Positions 25,501 through 34,092 of a stretch of 50,431 nt of DNA are shown one piece after another. Location: NCBI GenBank assembly GCA_964463485.1, contig CAYXDO010000075.1:1-50431 (forward strand), read 5' to 3'. Each line of letters begins with the position of its first letter. Position 1 is the stretch's first letter. The position numbers and the translations under genes are program-made. This stretch comes from CAYXDO01 sp964463485. GTDB lineage: Bacteria; Myxococcota; Kuafuiibacteriia; Kuafuiibacteriales; Kuafuiibacteriaceae. The notes under the pieces are model-generated. The model was not told the origin of the DNA and ran no database searches. It worked only from the letters and a program-made list of their open reading frames with translations.

Positions 25501-27417
25501 GAGTGCGTTTGGCTCACTCGGGAGGATAAGCCGTTCAACTGCATAGTCGAACAACACGTTGTGCGCGAAGACGAGCGTTTGGCGATCCGGCTCCCCGATA
25601 CCATTATTGGTCCACTCACGAAGCACCCCGTTGCTCAGTAAGGTGGGGAGAGTCTTTCGTAGGCTCATGTCCGCGACAGAAGCTCGCGATGCGCGGAGGC
25701 GGCGCACGGTGACCATGCTCAAAGCTATTTGGCGCACCGTCTCTTCACGCTCTTCCCCAAGATTGTCCGAATCGCTTTCCACGACTCGAAGCTTGAAGTA
25801 GCGGTCGAGGAGCTCAATTTGTGCGGTTACGGGAGCCAGCGAGTCGACCGTCACTCCATGGTCCATAAGATCTGCAACGAGCCGAAGATTGAATGGGTTT
25901 CGAAGCAACTCGAGAAGATCGGGGCTAGGGTTGCGCAGGATCGCCGCGAGGCTGGGGATTTTGTCAGCAAAGTCCACCAGCTCCTGTTCGTCCAAACGCG
26001 GGACTGCCACATGCCTCAAACTCAAGAACCCAGAGTTAGTGAAGCTCGCGGAGGGAGGCTTGCCCTTGAAAAGTGCAGCCAGTCGCTCGCTGTGTCTAAG
26101 ATCGTATTCGCGAATGGAGACGACGACGTGCCATCTGGGCGCATCTGCCGAAATCAACGTCAGAAGATCAAGAAGAAGGCCGGCTGAAAACTCACCGCGA
26201 GCAGCATCGAAAGCATCGATAACAAGGAACCCGCGCGAGCTGCCACTCCATGCGGCCAGTACGTCAGAGAGATCGTGCTCCAGAGACATTTCCGCACGCA
26301 GATCGCGTTGAGCGTGGGCATTTAGGTGGTCGACAGCCAAAAAAACAACATCTTCGCTCGCTGCGAGCTCTTCGACGAGTGCTACCAGCGCACCAGACTT
26401 GCCAGAGCCCGGTTCCCCAACAACGACCACTGACCCGAGGTTGGCGGCCTCGCGGAGCGCTGCGCTGCATTGGCGTGTAATGCGTTGTCCGGATATCTCG
26501 GCAAGATCTTTGAGAATTAGCCGGGTACGCTTCGAAAACGCTTTTAGAGCCGCGATATCCCGCTGGAATCTGGGTGCGGCCATAACCAACAGACCCGATG
26601 ACCAGAGATGTCGAACCAACCCGTTGCGCTGAATACCACCCTGCTGAGATGACAATGCAAGCCCGAGCTGAACCAACGTGCTCCAGGCGGCCGCTGCTTG
26701 TGCCGTATCACGAAGCACCGAGGACTTCAGCAGCTCGATTGTCGATCTGTTCGACTCAGCCCCGTCCTCAAGCGCCAACTCTTGAATTTGGACGAGCTGC
26801 AGCAACGACACGAGTTCCTGAACGGCTGGCTCCGTGCCCGTTAGGCGGCTCCAGGCTGCGCGGAGATGGTTGATCGCGACTTCAAACACTTTGCGCTCTT
26901 TGATCGACTTCGTAGCCTTCGCGACTAGCGTATCCCAAGACTCCGAAGGATCTGCCTGACTCGGAAGACGTCGGAGAGCATCTCTGAGATTCTCACGGAT
27001 CGACCCGGAGGCTTCACGCCCGACTGTGAGGACGAGCCGGTCTCTTTGGGTGTCAAGCGGACGTTCCCAACTTCGTTGACCTGAACCTGATTTGGACGCC
27101 AGCCATTGCCGCGCGAACTGTTCCATTACGCCCGCAAACGCCGAGCCCTCCTTCGAATCGGCAGTCAACGTTCGCTTTGCTTGGACGAAAACAAGACCCG
27201 AGGCGGAGGTCTCAATCAGGATGTCGTCGACGGGCGCCTCCGTCTCGCACCGGACAGAAACCGGGTAGGCTTCTCCAATGCCCAGTCCAAGCGTCCCAGT
27301 TTCCTCAGCTAGAAGTCGGACCATGAACCAGGCTGCAACTTGTGCCTGGAATTCGAAGCCACCCGCGCTCGCAGCGCCGCCAGAGGTCGAGTCATCGATG
27401 ATCGACGAATCCGTCAT
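22531..27417 (-). CDS. Cap4-like nuclease fused to a STAND-type NTPase with long repeat tail
   Basis: 1,628 residues from the ATG at 27417, preferred over a GTG at 27447 because of the upstream GGGGAG and because the conserved region starts just after it. Numbering from the GTG: the N-terminal domain has GGFEFQAQVAAWF (29-41), Asp74/75 and FVQAKR with Gln89 and Lys91, as in Cap4/DUF4297 dsDNA nucleases. The NTPase has Walker A GEPGSGKS (344-351) and Walker B FLVIDAFD (407-414). About 1,100 residues of helical-repeat-like sequence follow, as in sensors of Avs-type STAND proteins. The likely role is phage sensing that triggers DNA cleavage; this is inferred from architecture. It is the first gene of the block, coupled to the next. 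Confidence 0.75.
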   Translation of the reverse strand: MTDSSIIDDSTSGGAASAGGFEFQAQVAAWFMVRLLAEETGTLGLGIGEAYPVSVRCETEAPVDDILIETSASGLVFVQAKRTLTADSKEGSAFAGVMEQFARQWLASKSGSGQRSWERPLDTQRDRLVLTVGREASGSIRENLRDALRRLPSQADPSESWDTLVAKATKSIKERKVFEVAINHLRAAWSRLTGTEPAVQELVSLLQLVQIQELALEDGAESNRSTIELLKSSVLRDTAQAAAAWSTLVQLGLALSSQQGGIQRNGLVRHLWSSGLLVMAAPRFQRDIAALKAFSKRTRLILKDLAEISGQRITRQCSAALREAANLGSVVVVGEPGSGKSGALVALVEELAASEDVVFLAVDHLNAHAQRDLRAEMSLEHDLSDVLAAWSGSSRGFLVIDAFDAARGEFSAGLLLDLLTLISADAPRWHVVVSIREYDLRHSERLAALFKGKPPSASFTNSGFLSLRHVAVPRLDEQELVDFADKIPSLAAILRNPSPDLLELLRNPFNLRLVADLMDHGVTVDSLAPVTAQIELLDRYFKLRVVESDSDNLGEEREETVRQIALSMVTVRRLRASRASVADMSLRKTLPTLLSNGVLREWTNNGIGEPDRQTLVFAHNVLFDYAVERLILPSEPNALLAWLTRELDLGLAVRLSLAMRFERLWRQAENREQFWSHCFLFAESPELSEIAKLVPPEVASRRIRIDADFQLLMRHCAARGGVAPRVADHVVGSRLTSNTEVGLEPWGEFAAQVAPYVPGTALQLLEALLQYDRQGARCHLDVVGRAARAVFDASRAEEIPRRGLVGRGIQLVAQTFASNPNESSVRLRRVIEPENLRLRGYEDLFWLADSIPSILPHDLDLVVEIYRMGFRAPDRSDEQTDMSSGRILQLVSTRRQDYGMGLYELTKNFPSVLERSPVHGTLALISALDGYIPQAHNLDSTEMRFAFRGTEARIQQDYSAIWDAPGIQSHDETGELLHAFENWLRQHSKEPAALESVVDVVAHHGKWACLWRALLSSAARGGEMRRLMSPLVKQPMFFTLMDTRHATAELLKIAFPVASREERIAIEESILSVTGEGSDRIRARMLACLEQESIVTSEARALQAALRSADALPDNEPVFGFRSYSGLVTPEDHLEIQGVDVARKANSDLLAATKPVIALAEQLRSTEVVHVDTNEAIRRIAEIRAALGESVEARADAATVDHARAYLAELARLLVEHLSPEVDSDAFQLSREVLITFAREPVQEPSAEEVAQFDRFQSWGRPSVHIDSAAGLLAIAGKMTLHSSEILSLVGDLAHNQWPSVRFLVISEIVKLFRVDPGLMWQLVETSAANEASAGVLKATLASLSQLARVDSKRAANAVVGILDRTVDSGERYAEVTELAVGLITELFVWRNEDIAAKRVQIFTTKLGVPSLKTIVFHVKAALIFAGNGDSSQAKAVRERAASTLEQLIRAVSDELRVLLDMSALNAEQQVWASRLVDVIDAAALHLSAIFDLDKFVSRDEPAVQEDIRREVYLRLGGALDCMSEVAHPRAAHHIVEALAGCVDFDRTGVFLRLHRVVANASKFGFQSESMVADEITKIVERYLSEHRDLFLENVEARKALVAILDVFVREGWRAARKLTYRLDDVLR

Positions 27418-27575
27418 GAGCAGTCTTCTCCCCACGAAGCGGTGCACTTCGGCGCGCCGCCTAAGAGTAGCGATTGATCGAAAGCTGCCAGCGCACGCAT
27501 CGCCCGAACCTCGAAATCCTTGCTCGACAGGCTACTTCCGAACTTGTCTCGAGGGCGTTGCGCTTTGGGTTCAAT

Positions 27576-27595
27576 GAGGTACTCCGAGGTACTCC
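27576..27595. repeat. Perfect 10-bp tandem duplication
   Basis: GAGGTACTCC occurs twice in a row (27576-27585 and 27586-27595) in the 189-base gap between the ATPase stop and the STAND-type gene start. This gap should hold the promoter of the STAND block or the end of the methylase-helicase operon, so a protein-binding site is possible. No function is shown. Confidence 0.4.
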
Positions 27596-27606
27596 ATTTC
27601 GCGCTC

Positions 27607-30369
27607 CTATTTTTTCGAGACCACGTCCTCCGAAAGTCCAAGGTCGCGTAGTGCGCTCTTCGTCTCCTCGATCTTTGAAACCGTCGTTCCTCCCGGGGGC
27701 GCAACTTCGACCATGACCATCAGCCTCAACCCACCCCCGGTCGCGAACTTCGACAACACCTTCGTGTAGAAGTTCATCCACTTTTGAGGCGGCACCTCAC
27801 CCGTCCATTCAAAGCCCACGACTTCCGGGCCTGGAGGCGGCTCGGAGGGAAGCTGCGGATGCCCACCGATTGGCAACGCGCCTCCTCCCGGCGGACCGAC
27901 CACAGCTGACTTGATCGGGTCCACAAGCACGGGCGGTTCGGGCGGAGCTGCCTTCTTCACCTGATAGGCCTCTGCCGCGTCCCTCAAAATGAGATAGGTG
28001 TCGTCGGAGATTACCACCTCCCCAGCACCCATCGACTTCTTGTAGACGAACGGCTCGTAGCTCCCGTCCCGAGTCTTGCCGACATACGCGATCGTTCCGG
28101 CCCCGAGGCCGCTCGAGATCGTCGTCTTCACCGCATCGGCGTTCAGCAACCGTGGAAACTTCGGCGAGGCGTAGAAGGCGTCCCGTACCGACTTCGTGCT
28201 CCATTCAGGCAACGCGGGTGGCCAGTAGCGCGTGAGGAAGTTCGGGCTCACTCCATCGACGACGATGTCCTCTTGCTTCAGCCGGGACAGAATCAATTCA
28301 ACCATCGAGCTCGACGCGCTCGAGTGAACCAGGCCGAGATCGATCTTTCGCAGGGAATTATCGTCGGCCAAAAGAAAGACGTTCTTGTACGCACGCCAAA
28401 CGGCCTCGCGGAGATCTCTCTCGGCACGCTTGGTGTTCTCGACGAGCTGCTGCTTCTGAGTATCGTCCAGCTTCAGCTCCGAAGCGTCGTCGTCGATCTC
28501 CCTCCACGCCAGGAGCTTCCTGGCTTCGTCTTGGAGCGTGTGGGCGTCCTCCGCCACGGCCCAGATCAGGGCGCTCTTGAAGGTCCTCGACGACGAGCCG
28601 CATTCGGTCGTCATGGTAGTCATCAGGGTCTTCGTGGGCGCCTCGGTTGCGAGGTTGTCAGGACCCATGACGATAAGCGTCAGGGCTGCTCGGTCGGGCA
28701 CGTCGTTGCTCTTCTTGGGAAAGTAGACCCTCTCGACTCCGGCTCCGGACGAGAAGACCTTTTGAATCTCCTTTCGAACCCTGTCATCCACAGCCGCCCC
28801 ACCCACGCTGGCTCGTCGGTCGGCGAGGAGCTTGTTGAGATTCGGCTGGAAGCTGAACCGATACCGGTTTCGCTCCGCGCCCAGGAAGTAGCAGGCGTCC
28901 GTCAGCGCTTCGAGACATTGCTCCACGCTTCCAATGTCGAGCCCCGGCTCCGCGACCGCGAAGCGAACTTCCGGAAGAGTGGCTTCCGCTCGTAGTTGGC
29001 CGCCGTTCGATTCGAACAGAATGGAGGTCGCGACTTTCCGGTGGAGCCGCGCCTTCTTCACCTCCGGTGTGGCTTCGGCGTCGAGCCTCAAAGCATGCGC
29101 GTGCTCCTTTCCTGCGATATCGGTGGTCACCGCCGGCTCGAGCCGTGCCTCGCCCAACTGCTGAAACAACGCGGCGCGGAAGAGGGCATCGTCGACGGGC
29201 GCTGTGCCCAAGGAGATGAGCGGATCCTTGTGAGCCCCCTGGTAACCTTCTGCGTAGGCCTTTGAAACCCAAAGCGCCAGAAGCCTCAGGACGCCTCGCG
29301 TTTGCTGGAATCGCGGCAGACCTCTCCACTTACGTTCGAACACGGAGAGCAACGCAGGATGAAAGGGATACGACGCCTTGAGCGCCTCTCGAGCATTTTC
29401 CGTCGGGAACCAGCTCGGCAGTTGCTGCTTGTTGGCCTGAAACCAAGCCTCGTATTCGTCTACCGTACTCAGGGCGTCTTTCGGCAGGCCCTTCCACTCG
29501 AACAGCCGCCTGCGGATGATTTCCGAGGTTTCGGCCTCCGCCGACATGACCATCGGCTTGCCGAGCCGATCGAGCATCTTGTTCATTCGCTCGAAATCCG
29601 CGTGGTCCTCAGCATTCATTTCGAGCTCGGAGGCCGGAATCGAAACCGTCAGGACGAGATTGTTGCGAGCGCGTGCGACCTCCGACAGGTTGTGAAGGAA
29701 CGTATAGAGCTGCGAAGCCAGCCCGCTCTTTCGCGTCCGGCTGACGTAATTCATGAGCTCGTCGAGCAGAATGAGGACAGGGCCCTGCGGGAGGATCTTT
29801 TCGATCACGTCCCCACCGGGTGCCGTCAACGCCGCCTCGTGTTCCGCGACCAACCGAAAACCAGCTTCGCCACCGAGCTGAAACGCGATCTCACCCCACG
29901 GCGTCTTGCGATTCGGCGTGCCATCGTTTCCGCCTCGTCCCGTGATGGAGTCGAATTCGGTGCCGACGAAGATTGCGGTCGAGGCCTTTGGTATCGAATC
30001 AATCGAAGCTGCTCTCAGGATTCCCGCAACGCCGTTCCAGTCTCGGGCTTCGTTTCCGTGCTTGGCGAGATGGTAAAGGAGAGTGAGCGAGTGAGTTTTA
30101 CCGCCGCCAAACTGGGTCGACAGGTTGAACGCGGCCGAGGTTTCTAACTTGATTCCGGAGAGTCTGCGCACGACCTGCGTTGTGAGATCGAGCAGGTTCT
30201 TGGTGAGGTACGTCCGCTCGAAGAAGGCCGCGGGATCCTGATAGACTGTCGGTGCGCGACCGTCTCGGACGTGGTCCAGGTGCACCGCAAATTCGGACGC
30301 ATCCAGCGGCCGGCCTTCACGGAGATCCTCGCGAGGTGTGATGATTTTGTACCAAGGCTTCATTGCCAT
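27607..30369 (-). CDS. DUF499 (COG1483) P-loop ATPase
   Basis: 920 residues from the ATG at 30369, chosen because GGGGAG lies 7-8 bases upstream and because the family begins KPWYKIITPREDLREG; the frame is open to 30423. Walker A is TQFGGGKTHS (85-94) and Walker B VLILLDEL (198-205), followed by a long AAA-like body, a Pro/Gly-rich linker and a C-terminal alpha/beta domain. DUF499 ATPases are found with Zn-ribbon DNA methylases and SNF2 helicases, as here, in predicted defence loci. It is the last gene of the five- or six-gene minus-strand run, 46 bases after the methylase. The biochemical role is unknown; it may drive DNA or protein remodelling in the complex. Confidence 0.85.
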   Translation of the reverse strand: MAMKPWYKIITPREDLREGRPLDASEFAVHLDHVRDGRAPTVYQDPAAFFERTYLTKNLLDLTTQVVRRLSGIKLETSAAFNLSTQFGGGKTHSLTLLYHLAKHGNEARDWNGVAGILRAASIDSIPKASTAIFVGTEFDSITGRGGNDGTPNRKTPWGEIAFQLGGEAGFRLVAEHEAALTAPGGDVIEKILPQGPVLILLDELMNYVSRTRKSGLASQLYTFLHNLSEVARARNNLVLTVSIPASELEMNAEDHADFERMNKMLDRLGKPMVMSAEAETSEIIRRRLFEWKGLPKDALSTVDEYEAWFQANKQQLPSWFPTENAREALKASYPFHPALLSVFERKWRGLPRFQQTRGVLRLLALWVSKAYAEGYQGAHKDPLISLGTAPVDDALFRAALFQQLGEARLEPAVTTDIAGKEHAHALRLDAEATPEVKKARLHRKVATSILFESNGGQLRAEATLPEVRFAVAEPGLDIGSVEQCLEALTDACYFLGAERNRYRFSFQPNLNKLLADRRASVGGAAVDDRVRKEIQKVFSSGAGVERVYFPKKSNDVPDRAALTLIVMGPDNLATEAPTKTLMTTMTTECGSSSRTFKSALIWAVAEDAHTLQDEARKLLAWREIDDDASELKLDDTQKQQLVENTKRAERDLREAVWRAYKNVFLLADDNSLRKIDLGLVHSSASSSMVELILSRLKQEDIVVDGVSPNFLTRYWPPALPEWSTKSVRDAFYASPKFPRLLNADAVKTTISSGLGAGTIAYVGKTRDGSYEPFVYKKSMGAGEVVISDDTYLILRDAAEAYQVKKAAPPEPPVLVDPIKSAVVGPPGGGALPIGGHPQLPSEPPPGPEVVGFEWTGEVPPQKWMNFYTKVLSKFATGGGLRLMVMVEVAPPGGTTVSKIEETKSALRDLGLSEDVVSKK

Positions 30370-30415
30370 GAGGTTGCTCTCCCCGTCCTGTTCGGACCGT
30401 GTTTCCAAACGACTT

Positions 30416-33301
30416 TCATCCAAAACCCAAAACCTTTTTCCGACTCAGGGTGCCGTCCACCCAGCGCTTCTCATCGCAACCGGCCGGATAAAGCACCGAC
30501 AAAGCCTGCGCGAGCCGCCAAAACTCCGGAGCTCGACCCACCCCATCCTCAACGATGAAGCGACGTAGGGCCTCTGCGCGTCCCGTCCCGAAGAGCAGCA
30601 TCGCCTGGTGTACTCGATCCAGCGTCGTGCGGCCGGGCGTTGGCGGCTCAACCATGGCGGTCGAGGCAGAGTCTGGTCCGAGCGTCGCCACGTCGAAAAG
30701 CTCGGCCTGCTTGCCCTTCTTGCGGCGAGGCTTGGTCGGGGCAACACCTAACGAAGGCATCAACAGGCTCTTGCGCTCCGCGACATTGCGGAGGCGAGCC
30801 GTCTGGCCGTTAATCTCGACCACGTCGGTCAGCTCCTCGAGCCTTGCTCCGAGCCCCTGAGCGATCTTGCGGGCTGGATCGAACTCGAGCTCAAAGTCCG
30901 AAGAAACCGTCGCTTCGGCTTCGACTTCCCCTGGGTCCTCTTCCTCATCGCCGACTTCGCCGGCGTCAGCTGAAGGTGCGGACAAGGTCCAAAGCCACAT
31001 CGCTGTCACGCGAGCGTCCGGTTCGAGCCCAGTGGCATCGGCCGCGTCGAAGATCATCGACAGCGCCTCTCGCGACACGGCGGCCCACACGTGCTCCAGG
31101 TACTCGGCAAGCGTCACCCGCTCGCCGCTGACCTTTTCGACCCGAGCGAACCTGGAGAACAGCTCCAGCGCCGGACCGAGACAGGCAAAAATGGCGTCGG
31201 CACCGACGACGCCGTCACGAGCCAATCGTGGCATCCAAGCATGCAGGCGCACGGGTAGCTCGCGAAGAATATCGCGCCAATCGCCGACGGTGTCGGTGAT
31301 GAGTCGACCGTCGGGATGCTCTCTCGGACGGCAGACGAGGTGAATGGACGAACCCAGCACGGCTGAATTTCGCGCCCGAAGCCGGCCTGCGTTTTCGGTG
31401 TCGATCGGCCACGAAGCGGTGATAATCCAGCCTGCGTCGAGCATGGCGGCGAGGAGGTCTTCCCAGCCGCTCGTGGACTTGTGCGCGAAGACGACCACAC
31501 CGACGCCGTCGGGTCGAGTCACTCGGCGGGCTTCGGAGAGCGCCTCAGTCATGACCCGCCGGTAGTAGGCTCCGTCCTTTCCGGCGACTCGATTGACGAT
31601 GCACTCGTTCTCTCGCGGGACCAGCGCGGTCGCGAAGAGACTCGGATGGTCCGAGGAGAGCATTCTCCTGAGCCAGACGTAGAAAGAGTCGGAGAGGTCC
31701 GCGTAGGGGATGGCGTCGTAGTACGGCGGGTCGGTGATCAGGAGGTGGGCACAGTCCGTCGGAAGAGGGTGGTGACTTGCCGACGCGAAACCGACATCCG
31801 CCTCGTGCTCGCCGACGCGGGCATTTCTTAGGCCATGAAGGACGTGCCGCACGCAGCCCCGCCAGCCGCCGGAGGAGTCCAACAGCGGATTGGCCTCACC
31901 GAAATCCCAGATGATCGGAAGGGCCTGGCGAGTGAACAGGTGAGGCAGCGCCGAACCACTCGGATTCCAGGAGCACCCGGTGTTCTGGTAGTCGCACATC
32001 CGATCCACGGCGAGGGCCAAGCAGGAACGGACAGCCACACCGAGCCCGTCGGGCTCTCGGTCCTCGGGCAGCACCTCCTGGATCGCCTCGACCAGCGTGG
32101 TGAGGGTCAAGAGCTGCCGGGGGGTGAAGATATCCCGCCACCTGACCATGCCGTAGCGTTGGACTCGGAAGCCCAGCGTACCTATCGGGGGCAGCGGCTC
32201 CTCGGGCAACAACGGGAGCGCACCGATCGTACGAGTCTCCAGCTTGGCGAGTTCCAGCTTCGCACGCTCGAGTGCGTCGTGGTCGGCCGGGTCAGGCGGC
32301 CGAAAGCTTCGGAGGCCCTTTTCGTCCGCCGTGGCCACGCCCACGAGCAGGGCGTTGGCTGCGCCTCCGTGTTGTGCCGTGAGCTGCTCCCGGACCCGTT
32401 CGACAGGCATCGTGAAGCCGCAACGCAGGCACGTCGCTGCTCCTCTCCGCACCGTGGGTTCGGGAAACGAGCTCAGCGCCCCTTCGTAGATTCCGAAGCG
32501 AGGCTCGTGACCGTTCCAGCCGTCGAGGCGGAGACCCAGCGTCTTCGCGCCACGCCGAGCCAAGTGAAACTTGCTGGTCAGTACGACCTCCGCGCCACAG
32601 CCAGGCCCATCGCACCGAATCCTGCGAAAAGACACGGACGCGACGGAGGTCTTGCCGTCGACGTTCGGGTAGAAGCTTCGGAGTCGCTGCTCCGCTCGGA
32701 TGGCGATAAACTCACCCCAGCGCTCAACCTCGCCAAAGAGCTTCTCGCCGAGGCGCTGGACGTATTCGAGGGTGATCTTGCTGATCAGGGCTGCGACAGG
32801 ATTGAGGTCCGAGGCGTAGGCTGCGGCACCCAGGCGCAGGCCTTCCAACGGCACCGAGCCACCGCCGCAGAAGGGATCCGCGAGCAATTGACGCTCCGGA
32901 CCGAACACGACCTCATGGGCGGCGGCGGCGAGAGACCGAGCCGCCTTGAGAAAACGAGGCTCCTTCGCTGTCTTCCACGAAGAGAAGTCCGCGACGAACT
33001 GGAGCAGGGCTCGTCTCAGGCGAAGGTGGTCGTCCGCAGAGCAATCCAGGGCATAGAGTTGGCTCAGAATCCTCGCGGCCTCACTCCGGAAACGTGGCGG
33101 GCAGGTGGAATCGACCGGATCAAGCAGCGTCGCGGCGAGTGCGGCAGCTCGGCAGGGAGGGAGAGGCTTTCTTGCCCACCAGATGTGAATGGCCGTGATA
33201 TGGCCTTGATGGACCGAACGGCTGCCCTTCGACTCTCGCGAGATGGCTGAGATTGGAAGGTCGACTTCAATCAACCGTCGAGGATGGGTTGCGGCCTCCA
33301 T
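30416..33301 (-). CDS. DUF1156/COG1743 Zn-ribbon DNA methyltransferase, copy 1
   Basis: 961 residues. It opens RRLIEVDLPISAIS and HIWWARKPLPPCRAAALA, the DUF1156 signature. SAM-binding motif I is DPFCGGGSVPLEG (142-154) and the catalytic motif is DPPYY (524-528), as in N6-adenine or N4-cytosine methylases. Between them are Zn-ribbon cysteine pairs (CDGPGCG, CLRCGF). Late blocks such as VVVFAHKSTSGWE and EHVWAAVSREAL are almost the same as in the second copy at 34093-37035. It should modify host DNA or take part in sensing unmodified DNA. The ATG at 33301 is 15 bases after the PIN-like toxin stop, so it reads as part of the same operon. Confidence 0.87.
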   Translation of the reverse strand: MEAATHPRRLIEVDLPISAISRESKGSRSVHQGHITAIHIWWARKPLPPCRAAALAATLLDPVDSTCPPRFRSEAARILSQLYALDCSADDHLRLRRALLQFVADFSSWKTAKEPRFLKAARSLAAAAHEVVFGPERQLLADPFCGGGSVPLEGLRLGAAAYASDLNPVAALISKITLEYVQRLGEKLFGEVERWGEFIAIRAEQRLRSFYPNVDGKTSVASVSFRRIRCDGPGCGAEVVLTSKFHLARRGAKTLGLRLDGWNGHEPRFGIYEGALSSFPEPTVRRGAATCLRCGFTMPVERVREQLTAQHGGAANALLVGVATADEKGLRSFRPPDPADHDALERAKLELAKLETRTIGALPLLPEEPLPPIGTLGFRVQRYGMVRWRDIFTPRQLLTLTTLVEAIQEVLPEDREPDGLGVAVRSCLALAVDRMCDYQNTGCSWNPSGSALPHLFTRQALPIIWDFGEANPLLDSSGGWRGCVRHVLHGLRNARVGEHEADVGFASASHHPLPTDCAHLLITDPPYYDAIPYADLSDSFYVWLRRMLSSDHPSLFATALVPRENECIVNRVAGKDGAYYRRVMTEALSEARRVTRPDGVGVVVFAHKSTSGWEDLLAAMLDAGWIITASWPIDTENAGRLRARNSAVLGSSIHLVCRPREHPDGRLITDTVGDWRDILRELPVRLHAWMPRLARDGVVGADAIFACLGPALELFSRFARVEKVSGERVTLAEYLEHVWAAVSREALSMIFDAADATGLEPDARVTAMWLWTLSAPSADAGEVGDEEEDPGEVEAEATVSSDFELEFDPARKIAQGLGARLEELTDVVEINGQTARLRNVAERKSLLMPSLGVAPTKPRRKKGKQAELFDVATLGPDSASTAMVEPPTPGRTTLDRVHQAMLLFGTGRAEALRRFIVEDGVGRAPEFWRLAQALSVLYPAGCDEKRWVDGTLSRKKVLGFG

Positions 33302-33316
33302 CGAACAGGACCGAAG

Positions 33317-33796
33317 TCATTCTCCGACGAGCCGGAGCGCTTGCTCCACCACGTGATCGGACAAATAGAGCCCTGCGCGACGAAGCTCCGCGAGCAGAGG
33401 CGCAGCAGTGGGCACGAGACCTTCCTTCTTCGCCGCGAGAGCGAGACCCAATGTCCCGATGAGTCGCAGCCCTAATACGGCCGCACATTTTCGGGCTGCA
33501 AAGTCATCCAGCACGGCTAAGCAGTCGGGATGGGCGGAGGCCCAAGAGAGCACAGACGTTTCGCCCGCGCCAAGATCCCAGGTCCGGAGCAGCTCTGGGA
33601 TCGGTTCATCCTCGACCTCATTGAGAAACGTACAGGCTGTAATGACACGAGCGGCTTCGTCGGAGTGAACACAGACCTCGTCGAGCACGGTTCGGGTCAC
33701 GCAAATCGTCTGCCCCGCTCCCTGGAGCAACTCGAGCCGCTGTGCCCGAGCGAGCACCAACAACGGCGAGGAGTTCACGACGACGAGCTCAGGCAC
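33317..33796 (-). CDS. DUF3368 PIN-like toxin
   Basis: 159 residues from a GTG at 33796 that overlaps the antitoxin stop. The sequence starts VVVNSSPLLVLARAQRL (an Asn-Ser-Ser in the place of the first Asp of classical PIN domains, as is usual for DUF3368). It continues with VLDEVCVHS, LGAGETSVLSWA (Gly-x-Glu) and AVLDDFAARKCAAVLGL (an Asp pair), and ends with a helical PLLAELRRAGLYLSD segment. The family pairs with UPF0175 antitoxins and is expected to be an RNase-type toxin. It lies between two methylase genes, co-directional with both. It appears complete, unlike the relic near 15.4 kb. Confidence 0.85.
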   Translation of the reverse strand: MPELVVVNSSPLLVLARAQRLELLQGAGQTICVTRTVLDEVCVHSDEAARVITACTFLNEVEDEPIPELLRTWDLGAGETSVLSWASAHPDCLAVLDDFAARKCAAVLGLRLIGTLGLALAAKKEGLVPTAAPLLAELRRAGLYLSDHVVEQALRLVGE

Positions 33797-34040
33797 GTTC
33801 CAACTCCTTGGCGAGGTCGTCGAGGTCGACCTTCACGACGTCGAGACGTCGGCGGGCGAGCTCGTCGAGGAACTCCAGGCGAGTCAGGCCGGCGAGCTGG
33901 GCGGCCTTCGATCCGCTGACGAGTCCCTGGTGGTACCATTGAACGGCCGCCGCAAAACGCAACTCCTTGGCGAAGTTCTGCGGATCCATCCGGAGGGCCG
34001 AGAAGATCTCTTCGGGCAGGCTCAGCGTGACATTGACCAT
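33789..34040 (-). CDS. UPF0175 family antitoxin
   Basis: 83 residues from the ATG at 34040. The ORF is open to 34079, but GGAG stands 6 bases before 34040 and the conserved sequence starts there. It reads VNVTLSLPEEIFSALRMDP, then AVQWYHQGLVSGSKAAQLAG with a helix-turn-helix-like turn (LTRLEFLDELARR), and ends with a Val/Asp/Leu helix. This is the UPF0175 pattern: a small DNA-binding antitoxin that neutralises a DUF3368 toxin and represses its own operon. It starts 52 bases after methylase copy 2, in the same direction, so it could have its own promoter in that gap or be read through. Confidence 0.85.
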   Translation of the reverse strand: MVNVTLSLPEEIFSALRMDPQNFAKELRFAAAVQWYHQGLVSGSKAAQLAGLTRLEFLDELARRRLDVVKVDLDDLAKELERA

Positions 34041-34092
34041 CTCATACTCCAACTTCGTGGGTGACGAAAGGCTCTGCAATTATGGGAATGAC

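Noticed and set aside
31835..33250. 471-codon plus-strand open frame opposite methylase copy 1
   Set aside because: No motif in its translation, while the minus strand has conserved methylase and Zn-ribbon motifs throughout.
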